The notes below the pieces were generated by a model, which saw only the letters and a list, made by a program, of their open reading frames with translations, was not told where the DNA came from and did not search any database. Source: CAZGXM01 sp964529795 (GTDB lineage Bacteria > Bacillota > JADQBR01). Taken from it: 61,598 nucleotides of DNA. Below are positions 43,331 to 50,878 of the stretch, piece after piece. The stretch covers positions 1 through 61,598 of the forward strand of contig CAZGXM010000007.1 in NCBI GenBank assembly GCA_964529795.1. The letters run 5' to 3'. A program made the position numbers and the translations under genes. Positions within the stretch are counted from its first letter, which is position 1. Each line of letters starts with the position of its first letter.

Positions 43331-44086
43331 ATGATAGAGAAGAAAGGTAAGCATAAGAAGGCAGGTGCTTTAGTCTTGACAACAGAGGGAGGAATATTTG
43401 ACATCATAGGGCCTGTAATGATTGGTCCGAGTAGTTCGCATACTGCCGGTGCAGTTCGTCTTGGCCTTATGGCTAGAAATATTTTTGGTGAACAACCGGA
43501 TAAGGTGGGGGTCGTACTCCACGGATCCTTTGCCTCCACAGGCAGGGGCCATGGTACCGACAGGGCTCTGGTGGCAGGGCTTTTAGGCTGGGCGCCTGAT
43601 GATACAAGGCTGCCACAGTCCTTAAAGACTGCGGCTGAGCTTGGGATGCAGGTAGAGTATTCTTCTGCTGACATTGGGGAAGTGCACCCCAATACCGCTT
43701 TGCTGCGGCTTGAAAAAGGAAAAAACAAGCTTGAAATACTGGGGAGTTCCATTGGTGGAGGCAAGATCTTGATCACTAAAATCAATGATATCCAGGTAGA
43801 ACTCTCTGGAAGCTATGCCACACTGATTGTAACCCACCGGGACTGGCCCGGTGTGGTTGCGTCAGTAACCAGCATTGTGGCAGACCACAAGGTTAATATC
43901 TCTGCCATGCGTGTTTCCCGGCAAAGCAGGGGAGCCCAGGCAATGATGATTATCGAAATGGACCAACTGCCACCGGAAGGAATTGTTCCTGAAATTCTTG
44001 GCTGCCAGTCAGTCGAACACGCCTTGTTGCTGAAGCCTATCGCAGCTTTGGGTGGTGACAAAATTGGGCAGAATAACCAGTATTGA
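43331..44086 (+). CDS. sdaAB: L-serine dehydratase, beta subunit
   Basis: A 251-residue beta subunit of the iron-sulfur L-serine dehydratase. The signature GPVMIGPSSSHTAGAVRLG, HGSFASTGRGHGTDRALVAG and GEVHPNTALL are followed by a C-terminal ACT domain (VTHRDWPGVVASVTSIVADHKVNIS). It is about 25 residues longer at the N-terminus than most; no good ribosome site precedes ATG 43331, and a start nearer residue 15 is possible. With the overlapping alpha-subunit gene it turns L-serine into pyruvate and ammonia. Confidence 0.93.
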   Translation: MIEKKGKHKKAGALVLTTEGGIFDIIGPVMIGPSSSHTAGAVRLGLMARNIFGEQPDKVGVVLHGSFASTGRGHGTDRALVAGLLGWAPDDTRLPQSLKTAAELGMQVEYSSADIGEVHPNTALLRLEKGKNKLEILGSSIGGGKILITKINDIQVELSGSYATLIVTHRDWPGVVASVTSIVADHKVNISAMRVSRQSRGAQAMMIIEMDQLPPEGIVPEILGCQSVEHALLLKPIAALGGDKIGQNNQY

Positions 44087-44951
44087 ACAACTGGTAATTG
44101 CGGCAGAAAACAAAGGGGTAAAGATTGCAGATATTGTCCTGGAGAACCAGGTTAGGGAGCTGGGAGTGGAACCTGAAGTTATTTGGAATGACTTTTCAGG
44201 TAAACTGGAAGTCATGGTCTCTTCTTTGAAGGAAGGCTTGAGGGGCAGTGTGAAATCTGCAAGTGGGCTCTGTGGCGGAGAGGCATCCCGGCTGCTGGAT
44301 GGAGCCAACAAAGGGAAAACTGTGTTTGGATTCCCCTTTGACCTGCTGCTTGCGCGTGCCATGGCAGTAGCTGAGGTCAATGCCAGTATGGGCCGGATAG
44401 TTGCTGCCCCTACTGCTGGTTCCTGCGGCGTGTTGCCGGCAGTGATTTTCACGATGGGAGAGCAGGTGCAGGCTAGCGAGGAGGCACATGTACAGGCACT
44501 GCTCACGGCAGCGGGGGTGGGCATGGTTATTTCCCACCGGGCCAGCCTTTCGGGTGCAGAGGGCGGCTGTCAGGCGGAGGTCGGCTCCGCCGCGGCAATG
44601 GCAGCAGCTGCAGTTGTAGAGATGGCCGGCGGTACCCCGCGGCAGGCTGCATCTGCTGTGGCCCTGTCCTTAAAAAATTTGCTCGGGCTTGTCTGCGACC
44701 CGGTAGCGGGGCTGGTGGAAGTACCGTGCGTCAAACGCAATGCTGCAGGGGCGAGTATCGCTGCCATGGCGCTGGAATTGGCCCTGGCAGGGGTGGAGAG
44801 TTTCATTCCGGCAGATGAGGTTATTGACGCCATGCGGGACGTGGGTCGGGCGCTACCGTGCGCTCTGCGAGAGACATCCCAGGGTGGCCTTGCCGTTACC
44901 CCCACAGCACGCCAAGTGGAAAAAAGGTTGAGACTAACCCTGATGGGGTAA
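44052..44951 (+). CDS. sdaAA: L-serine dehydratase, alpha subunit
   Basis: A 299-residue catalytic subunit that holds an oxygen-sensitive [4Fe-4S] cluster. Likely ligands are in SCGVLPA, VCDPVAGLVEVPC and KRNAAG; GRIVAAPTAGS is the family hallmark. It overlaps sdaAB by 35 bases (GTG 44052; TTG 44064 is an alternative). It is the last intact gene of the island. Its presence suggests that a three-carbon amino acid such as serine is a late intermediate or side product of purine breakdown, although a general role in serine use is also possible. Confidence 0.94.
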   Translation: MVTKLGRITSIEQLVIAAENKGVKIADIVLENQVRELGVEPEVIWNDFSGKLEVMVSSLKEGLRGSVKSASGLCGGEASRLLDGANKGKTVFGFPFDLLLARAMAVAEVNASMGRIVAAPTAGSCGVLPAVIFTMGEQVQASEEAHVQALLTAAGVGMVISHRASLSGAEGGCQAEVGSAAAMAAAAVVEMAGGTPRQAASAVALSLKNLLGLVCDPVAGLVEVPCVKRNAAGASIAAMALELALAGVESFIPADEVIDAMRDVGRALPCALRETSQGGLAVTPTARQVEKRLRLTLMG

Positions 44952-45009
44952 TGAAAAAAATATTCTGATAACTTCAGGAGTGAGAAATTATGGGAAATTG
45001 CTGCATTAC

Positions 45010-45338
45010 ATTAGTTTTTCCCTGGCCTCATTCGTTACGATCAGCAGTGCCTGCAAGTTTTGCTAAAGCAAGAGTTTGCGTACATCGGCATGGTGGGCAA
45101 CAAAAGCAGGGTGCGCAGGCTGAAGAAAAACCTTTCGGAGCAGGGTATACCCGAAAGCAAGCTTGAAAGCCTACACGTGCCCATAGGTCTTGACATCAAA
45201 GCCAAGACACCTACTGAACTTGCTGTTAGCATCATAGCAGAAGTCATATGTGCTGGTTGCTGCCATTGTGCTTGCAGCCGGGTGTTCGTCCCGGATGAAA
45301 AAAACAAACAAGCTTCTTTTGTCCTGACGTGCTTCTAA
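45010..45338 (+). pseudogene. Decayed XdhC/CoxI-type molybdenum hydroxylase maturation factor
   Basis: Only the C-terminal part of an XdhC-family accessory factor is left. The frame opens after a TAG at 45012 and encodes RYDQQCLQVLLKQEFAYIGM, then VGNKSRVRRLKKNLSEQG, and the diagnostic HVPIGLDIKAKTPTELAVSI ending in AEVICAG. The family's N-terminal two thirds are missing, and no start with a ribosome site is present. XdhC proteins bind molybdenum cofactor and insert the sulfido or selenido ligand. The remnant at the island's edge suggests deletion during rearrangement, with the function supplied elsewhere. Confidence 0.8.
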
Positions 45339-45716
45339 ATTTAGTTTTATCTCCATTTTGGAGGATTTAGCTCGGAAACCGGCTTAAAATATATGTTTTC
45401 GTTGCAGTTTATACACTTGTTTTAAAAGCCTATTGCCATAGGTTAGCTTTGCTATGCCTTTTTTTAGGTTTTTGTGTTCCTTCCCTTCGATCAGTTACTT
45501 TTTCTTAGGCATATCACCTCATTTTTCGGAGTGATTTCCCCCAATTTTCCTTCTGGCATTTACTGGAAATTAGTTTCTGAGGTTACTCTATTTTTCCCGT
45601 TAACCATTTTGCTATAACCACTTACCTAATTTAGTTAAATTTACCATCCTGCAGCAGTCACAAAACTTTTCGTAAAACCATATAGTATAAAGTAGCAAAT
45701 TTCAGGAGGTGTATTT
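45339..45716 (+). other. Intergenic region between the purine island and sigK
   Basis: No gene is visible. CATAG (45437-45441) pairs with CTATG (45452-45456) and is followed by CC and seven T, a weak terminator candidate for the island. The remaining sequence is pyrimidine-rich and AT-rich. Near the right end, GTCACAA (45657-45663) and CATATAGT (45679-45686), 15 bases apart, resemble a mother-cell sigma-E promoter, which would fit sigK expression in sporulating cells; the -35 match is imperfect. Confidence 0.4.
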
Positions 45717-46412
45717 ATGATTCCCGGGTTAACCACATTGGGAAGTTTGCTGATACTACAAACTATTACCCTAATTGTAGCCTATATGACAAACAACGCC
45801 TTTCCCTACCCTCTTTCTGAGGAGGAGGAAAGCTATTATTTAGAGGAATTTGTCCGGGGCAACAACGAGGCACGCAACATTTTAATTGAACACAATCTCC
45901 GCCTGGTCGCCCACATCATAAAAAAATTTGAAGGGACCGGGGTGGACGTGGACGACCTCATTTCTATCGGCACCATCGGATTAATCAAGGGTATTAATAC
46001 CTATGACGCAAACAAAGGCACAAAACTTGCTACTTATGCTGCCCGCTGCATTGAAAATGAAATCTTAATGCATCTCAGGGCCCGGAAAAAAATCCGTGGT
46101 GAAGTTTCACTCTACGACCCTATCGGGGTCGATAAAGAGGGCAACGAAATTACCCTGATAGATGTCCTGGGGACCGGCTTGGATACCGTGGCGGAGACGG
46201 TGGAAAGCAAATATGAAAGGAAACGTGTGCTGGAGCATGTGAAAAGCTTAAACAGACGGGAAAAGCAGGTTCTGGAATGGCGCTACGGCCTCTTTAACGG
46301 CCTGAGAAGAACCCAGCGGGAGATTGCCAGGAAACTGGGGATATCACGCTCTTATGTTTCAAGGATTGAAAAAAAGGCTATACAAAAATTGATAAAGGAG
46401 TTGTCCTCATAA
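45717..46412 (+). CDS. sigK: Sporulation sigma factor sigma-K (pro-sigma-K)
   Basis: A 231-residue RNA polymerase sigma factor for late mother-cell gene expression during sporulation. The N-terminal hydrophobic pro-sequence (about 22 residues, MIPGLTTLGSLLILQTITLI) precedes VAYMTNNAFP, aligning with the cleavage region of Bacillus pro-sigma-K. Regions 2 (DLISIGTIGLIKGI, KLATYAARCIENEIL) and 4 (REIARKLGISRSYVSRIEKKA) are intact. There is no skin-type insertion. The ATG follows AGGAGGT. It shows that the organism forms endospores. Confidence 0.95.
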   Translation: MIPGLTTLGSLLILQTITLIVAYMTNNAFPYPLSEEEESYYLEEFVRGNNEARNILIEHNLRLVAHIIKKFEGTGVDVDDLISIGTIGLIKGINTYDANKGTKLATYAARCIENEILMHLRARKKIRGEVSLYDPIGVDKEGNEITLIDVLGTGLDTVAETVESKYERKRVLEHVKSLNRREKQVLEWRYGLFNGLRRTQREIARKLGISRSYVSRIEKKAIQKLIKELSS

Positions 46413-46582
46413 AAGCCATTTACTTATGCCGGGCTTCGTGCTTGGGGTCCGGTTCTTTTGGTGTTGGAATGTAACAACAAATTGCAGGGACATATTCCAT
46501 ATACTAAAATTTATGGCAATAGCAGGAATGGCATGGGTCAGCAAGAACTAAATATAGGACAGAAGAATTTAGAAGTAAAGTT

Positions 46583-46660
46583 ATGAAAATTTCAGACTGC
46601 ACTTTAACCGTACAGCTCCCGGACAGCAAAGATGTCCGGGTTAAAGTTTATTCTGTGTGA
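46583..46660 (+). CDS. Possible 25-residue peptide or gene remnant
   Basis: ATG 46583 opens a 25-codon frame (MKISDCTLTVQLPDS..., ending KVYSV) with only a weak GAAGTAAAG upstream. A near-perfect hairpin (46618-46640, CCCGGACA/TGTCCGGG) falls inside it. It may be a leader peptide, a degraded gene end, or chance. Confidence 0.2.
   Translation: MKISDCTLTVQLPDSKDVRVKVYSV
46618..46640 (+). repeat. Hairpin upstream of a small membrane-protein gene
   Basis: CCCGGACA (46618-46625) pairs with TGTCCGGG (46633-46640) with loop GCAAAGA. TTAAAGTTTATTC follows, a poor U tract. It could be a weak terminator or attenuator. Confidence 0.5.
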
Positions 46661-46675
46661 CAAGTTTTTTTAAGT

Positions 46676-46975
46676 GTGAGTGGACTGGTATTAATTTTTA
46701 TAGGTTGGCCCGCCATTCTTGGTTCATTATTTGTATCTGTAATTGGGATTATCACAAACCGCCCATATTTGCTAGCTATCGGTGCTGTTTTGGTTAGTGG
46801 GTTTGCATGGTATTTGATAGGATCTCCTGCACCGGTTTTCTATATCACAGGGGCATCATTACCACTACTTCACCTTGTTGCAATGCTATTTACAGATAGA
46901 GGTAAGAAATGGGTGGCGGCAGTGTTTTTATTGCCGCATCTGATAGTAGCATCTTATTTTGCAGCAGTTGTTTAG
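46676..46975 (+). CDS. Small integral membrane protein, function unknown
   Basis: A 99-residue hydrophobic protein with three or four predicted membrane helices (about residues 3-25, 31-49, 55-70 and 77-98). There are few charged residues apart from the TDRGKKW loop. GTG 46676 has no strong ribosome site, which lowers confidence. I recognise no family. It stands alone between sigK and the exported protein gene. Confidence 0.55.
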   Translation: MSGLVLIFIGWPAILGSLFVSVIGIITNRPYLLAIGAVLVSGFAWYLIGSPAPVFYITGASLPLLHLVAMLFTDRGKKWVAAVFLLPHLIVASYFAAVV

Positions 46976-47072
46976 CTTGAGGGTTAGAATACATAAGACC
47001 TAATTATTTACACAGCTTCCGGTAGCAACCTGGAGGTTATGTATTTTCGGCCTTTTTAAAGGGGGGCCTACG

Positions 47073-48173
47073 GTGACAAGGTTTCATAAAGGCATGGCGA
47101 ACAGCTTTTTGGTGATGGTCATTTTACTGGGTTTATTTATTCCAGGTACTGTTTTTGCCAACGGGGGGCCGTTAAAGCACCCTCCCGGGGGTCAGGGATT
47201 GATTTTCTTTGACCCGGACAGCGGGATTGTTTTGAGCGAGGAAACCGTTCGCTTTACTATAGAAAAGGAACGGTCGGACAGAGCTTATGTGGAAGTGGTG
47301 TACTATCTAAAGAATCCCACTCCCGCGGATAAGGATGTAAACCTGCTTTTTGTGTCACCTATGGGAAGGACTTCAACGACTTACCAATCGGAAATCCTCC
47401 GTGAGTTGAAAAACGGCCACAACTTTAGGGTCTGGATTAATGGGGAACCGGCGTCATATAGATGGGCGGGCCCGTCTTCGCTGGTCAATTGGCAGATGGT
47501 TAGAGAAAGCGGCCCTGTCGTTGACCCGGTGACCGGGCGTGAATTGATGGACCTGGACTATCTCAGTTCCCTTGGTGTCGAGATACCGGTTACCATGCTG
47601 AAAGATAAGACGACTGAATTACGGATTACGTATAAAAGGTCTGCCGGACGGTATGCTGATGACGTGGTGAGCCCGGTATATACCTATTTGTATTTTCTTA
47701 CTCCGGCCAAATTTTGGTCGGGGGAGCCTAGGGTGCATCTGGAAGTGGCGCTGCCCCGGGGCTTTAAAATTCACTCGAATATTCCCCTCGTCGAAACAGC
47801 ACCTGATGTTTACAAGACATATCTGGACAAATTGCCCGATAAGGAATGGCTTTTTTCCATCACGGACAGCTCATTGTTGTGGTATGGCACAAATAATGTA
47901 GCCAAGCATAATACTATTACGATTACGCTGGCTGTTATAACTGCATTTGGTTCGCTGTTGTTAAGCAGGCGGCTAAACATGAAGTGGCTTGCATTTCTTG
48001 CGTATCCGGCAGCAGTTGTGTTTCTTTTCCCCTTACGGAAGATTGCCGGTTACCCGTTTGACCCCATAGTTGTTCCAGGGTTTTGGATTATCTTTTTATT
48101 GGCCTTGATATGTACCCAGATAGTTTTATGGTGGGGGGACCGCGAGGGGGACAGTAAAGGTATATCCAGTTAG
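47073..48173 (+). CDS. Exported membrane-anchored protein, function unknown
   Basis: A 366-residue protein with a cleavable-looking signal peptide (MANSFLVMVILLGLFIPGTVFANGG). A large extracellular beta-rich domain follows (about residues 30-280, with FTIEKERSDRAYVEVVYYL and LRITYKRSAG typical of beta sandwich repeats). Three C-terminal membrane helices (about 285-305, 312-330 and 337-358) end in a short charged cytoplasmic tail. GTG 47073 follows AAAGGGGGG. The topology resembles sensor or adhesion-type surface proteins, but I recognise no family and no motif points to a reaction. Confidence 0.7.
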   Translation: MTRFHKGMANSFLVMVILLGLFIPGTVFANGGPLKHPPGGQGLIFFDPDSGIVLSEETVRFTIEKERSDRAYVEVVYYLKNPTPADKDVNLLFVSPMGRTSTTYQSEILRELKNGHNFRVWINGEPASYRWAGPSSLVNWQMVRESGPVVDPVTGRELMDLDYLSSLGVEIPVTMLKDKTTELRITYKRSAGRYADDVVSPVYTYLYFLTPAKFWSGEPRVHLEVALPRGFKIHSNIPLVETAPDVYKTYLDKLPDKEWLFSITDSSLLWYGTNNVAKHNTITITLAVITAFGSLLLSRRLNMKWLAFLAYPAAVVFLFPLRKIAGYPFDPIVVPGFWIIFLLALICTQIVLWWGDREGDSKGISS

Positions 48174-48714
48174 CGTTCTATCGTATAAAGCTAGATTGAA
48201 GCGTGCAAAGCTGTTAAATGAATATAATCTGCCCGGTCGGCAATGTTCTTAAATTACGGTTAAGGTGGGCCTCCTTTTCAGGGCATGGAAAGATTCCCAG
48301 CATATTTACTGTAATATCCAGCGAAGAAATAAACTTCATTCATACCGATTTAAATTTAGATGGCGAAAGGGGAGTTGCAGCTTATTTAACAGTTGACCGT
48401 CTTAACGGTTTTTTTATGTTATTTACTAAAAAAGCGGTGGCCTGTATATCCAGCCGTTGGAATTCCAGGTTGTGGGTTCGTTTCCAAGGCAATTGGGATA
48501 AGGCCGGTGGTCTAACCATCAAACCGTTCGCCTGGACAATCCTGCCACTCAATGCCAAATTTCTTCAAGCCGGCGAAAAATAATTTTTATTTATATTTTT
48601 CCGTAATATACTAAGTCATGACCCGCCGGGGATCCAACTAAAATCTTAACATGATCTGAGTGGTCTTATTCGTGGGGTTTTAAATTTTTTGCAAGAGGAG
48701 AGGTGAAATTTGAC
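48174..48714 (+). other. Intergenic region without convincing genes
   Basis: ACCGT (48396-48400) and ACGGT (48405-48409) form a short hairpin followed by eight T, a plausible terminator for the upstream exported-protein gene. A 121-codon open frame (48218-48583) runs straight through that terminator, has no ribosome site and resembles no family, so I regard it as spurious. The rest shows no RNA gene that I can support. Confidence 0.5.
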
Positions 48715-49371
48715 ATGCAATCTTCTGTCAGGGCAAGAAAAATTTCGCTGGATATTTCTGAGGAAAATTTGCGGCAGGACTTGCAGCGTTACCGGGAAGA
48801 GGCCATCAAGTTGGGAGCGGCGGCTGCTGAAATAATACCTGCCAGTAAAGTTGTAGTCGATGAACGTGTAAGGATCAAATGTGCTTTTCCACGATGTCAC
48901 CTTTACGGGGAGAGTCCCAACTGCCCTCCCTACACTCCTGAACCGGAGGAAATGAGGAAAGTGTTCAGCAAATACGAGTATGCTGTCCTGTTCAAGACAG
49001 ATGTGGTCCCGCTTGAAGATTTTGTGGATGGTAAGCAATGGCACGCCGGGCACATGAAACACCAGCAAAAGGCGGACGATATTGCCAGTGTTATCGAGGC
49101 ATTGGCTTTTAACGACGGTTATTACTTTGCCGTGGGATTTGGCGCCGGCGGTTGTAAAACAGCCTTGTGTAAGGGGCAAATATGCCAGTTCCTGGACAGC
49201 GGGCGGTGCAGGTTTCCTTTACGTTCCAGGCCGTCCATGGAGGGAGTGGGAATTGATGTTTTCAGGCTGGTGACCCAGGTGGGATGGGATATCTACCCCA
49301 TTGCCAACAAACATGCGGAACCGGACTCAGTCAAGTGTGCCATCTCCGTGGGGATTGTCTTTATCAAATAA
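48715..49371 (+). CDS. DUF2284 domain protein (putative metal-binding)
   Basis: A 218-residue protein with the DUF2284 cysteine pattern: CAFPRCHLYGESPNCPPYTP at about residues 56-75 and GAGGCKTALCKGQICQFLDSGRCRFP near 145-170 (read in parts), both likely to bind an Fe-S cluster or metal. Such proteins are widespread in anaerobes; some occur with corrinoid or methyl-transfer systems, but the role is unknown. ATG 48715 is preferred because AGGTGA lies eight bases upstream; GTG 48703 overlaps that site. It is followed by a small gene. Confidence 0.85.
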   Translation: MQSSVRARKISLDISEENLRQDLQRYREEAIKLGAAAAEIIPASKVVVDERVRIKCAFPRCHLYGESPNCPPYTPEPEEMRKVFSKYEYAVLFKTDVVPLEDFVDGKQWHAGHMKHQQKADDIASVIEALAFNDGYYFAVGFGAGGCKTALCKGQICQFLDSGRCRFPLRSRPSMEGVGIDVFRLVTQVGWDIYPIANKHAEPDSVKCAISVGIVFIK

Positions 49372-49433
49372 ACCGGCGCAGCAGGCGAAATTATTTTCTA
49401 TCTAATAAGATAGAGAGGGGGAGGACTTATTTT

Positions 49434-49583
49434 ATGAAAGATATAATTGAGATATTGGAGGAATATATACCGGTAGATAACCATAAAAAGTGGGCCAAAT
49501 TATCCAGTGATGTTAATTACCGCAGGTTACACCTGATGCTGCTCAAAGAAATCTTAATAGAATTGAGAAAGATGAATCAATAA
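49434..49583 (+). CDS. Small conserved-looking protein of 49 residues
   Basis: A short acidic/basic helical protein (MKDIIEILEEYIPVDNHKKW at the start, ILIELRKMNQ at the end). ATG 49434 is well placed behind GAGAGGGGGAGG. The strong ribosome site and the terminator just downstream support it as a genuine gene. No family is recognised; the composition suggests a protein-binding helix pair. Confidence 0.6.
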   Translation: MKDIIEILEEYIPVDNHKKWAKLSSDVNYRRLHLMLLKEILIELRKMNQ

Positions 49584-49616
49584 ATTTTTGTCAAGCTGGA
49601 TAAACCCGCCTACAGA

Positions 49617-49647
49617 AATCCTTACCCACAAGGTGAGGATTTTTTTG
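49617..49647 (+). terminator. Rho-independent terminator
   Basis: AATCCTTACC (49617-49626) pairs with GGTGAGGATT (49632-49641), loop CACAA, running into seven T or more. It ends the DUF2284/small-protein transcript. Confidence 0.88.
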
Positions 49648-49684
49648 GTGTTGCCAACACTGCAGTTATCTCGACAATTTTGAT

Positions 49685-49852
49685 ATGGCAAGAGAAATCC
49701 AGCCCTGGTCACACGGTACCTTGGTGCTGCGTGATGTTTATGGCCTGTCGCGGGCTGAAATAACTTCGGCATTATCGGAACAGAGAGTGTTTCCATGGCT
49801 GTATATGGGCCGCAAGCATCTGGGGCGCTTGTTAGGTGAACAGGGAGAATGA
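49685..49852 (+). CDS. Possible 55-residue protein or gene fragment
   Basis: ATG 49685 opens a 55-codon frame (MAREIQPWSHGTLVLRDVYG..., ending LGRLLGEQGE) with protein-like composition but no ribosome site. The frame extends upstream without a start into the terminator. It may be the tail of a lost gene. Bases 49853-49971 hold nothing recognisable. Confidence 0.25.
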   Translation: MAREIQPWSHGTLVLRDVYGLSRAEITSALSEQRVFPWLYMGRKHLGRLLGEQGE

Positions 49853-49971
49853 CAGGGGCACAACTGGTAGGCGGTTTGGTACGAAAATACAAGTTCAGCA
49901 AAAAAAGGCCCCGGGAAAAAGATTGGCATTGCTGACGGGGAAATGGTTTGCCGGGGAGACACGGCATTCCT

Positions 49972-50670
49972 TTATGGCAGTAAATTAAAGGCAATTTCTT
50001 TTACAATGTGAGGGGCCTGGTACATTAAGTTGCCGACAATGATGGTATCGACATATTCAAGCATTGTTTTTGCGTGTTGCAGGGAATCGATGCCGCCGCC
50101 GTAAAACAAGTGAATATTTTCCCTGGCTCCGGCCACTGCTTTGACCAGGTTAACATCACCATACCTGCCGCTGTACTCTATATAAAAGACCGGCAGGTTA
50201 AAAACTTTTTCGGCCAATGTCACATAGGCGGCTGCATCTATAATATTCACATTCCCTGCCCCTGTTTTTCTGCCGACCGCGGACCGGGGGTTGCAAACCA
50301 GGTAACCTTCAGCCAGCACTTTTTCCCACGGTATCAAATTACCAAACCGTTTGATTGCCTGTAGATGGGCGTCTTTTAACCACATGAGGCTACCTGCATT
50401 TAATACAACCGGTAACAAATACCCGTCAACTCCGGGAAGAATTGCTTCCGGTGAGGATAATTCCTGGAAAACCATACCCTGGTACCGGGAATCAAGCACC
50501 GTTTCAAGCAGCTTCCGGGAATTTTCCCGGGTAATATTCTGTGTCCCGCCTACCACTATGGCATCTGCCGGCAAAGAAGCGAGCATTTGCACAGCGGGCT
50601 TGGATAGGGATTTGTCAGGGTCCAATTTAATTATCAGCCGCCAATTTTGCCACTGGTCAAGTTTCTCCAT
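49972..50670 (-). CDS. pcrB: PcrB/GGGP synthase family prenyltransferase
   Basis: A 232-residue (beta/alpha)8 protein that joins a polyprenyl diphosphate to glycerol-1-phosphate (heptaprenylglyceryl phosphate synthase in Bacillus). Typical segments are WRLIIKLDPDK at the N-terminus, IVVGGTQNIT, FYIEYSGRYGD and LFYGGGIDSLQHAKTM near the phosphate site, and DTIIVGNLMY at the end. The start at 50670 has AGGAAGG upstream on the minus strand; the ATG at 50691 overlaps that site. It is the only minus-strand gene I support in the window. Confidence 0.9.
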   Translation of the reverse strand: MEKLDQWQNWRLIIKLDPDKSLSKPAVQMLASLPADAIVVGGTQNITRENSRKLLETVLDSRYQGMVFQELSSPEAILPGVDGYLLPVVLNAGSLMWLKDAHLQAIKRFGNLIPWEKVLAEGYLVCNPRSAVGRKTGAGNVNIIDAAAYVTLAEKVFNLPVFYIEYSGRYGDVNLVKAVAGARENIHLFYGGGIDSLQHAKTMLEYVDTIIVGNLMYQAPHIVKEIAFNLLP

Positions 50671-50808
50671 TTGCAAATTTTCCTTCCTCATGCAGCATTG
50701 AAAATCATACTGCCTAGTTTCACCTAAAAGGGGAAAACTCCTCCCTTGTCCGCGTTAAGTTTTTCTGTCTTGTAAGGTGTGCTCTTCGGGGATACGCGCT
50801 GAATAATC

Positions 50809-50837
50809 TTGTCAGGCAGGTTAATTTAAGGTATGAT
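50809..50837 (+). promoter_or_regulatory. Sigma-A promoter upstream of the membrane transporter-like gene
   Basis: TTGTCA (50809-50814) and TATGAT (50832-50837) are separated by 17 bases. The predicted start is near 50844, 35 bases before the ATG. Confidence 0.7.
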
Positions 50838-50878
50838 ATAGTGAATTTCAGAGTTTGTACTACAAGGGGAAAAAACGA

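Noticed and set aside
48440..48545. tRNA-like GGTTCG segment
   Set aside because: No acceptor or T-arm pairing could be built around it, and no anticodon arm is present.
48218..48583. A 121-codon frame after the exported-protein gene
   Set aside because: It has no ribosome site, resembles no family, and runs through a hairpin followed by eight T that looks like a terminator.
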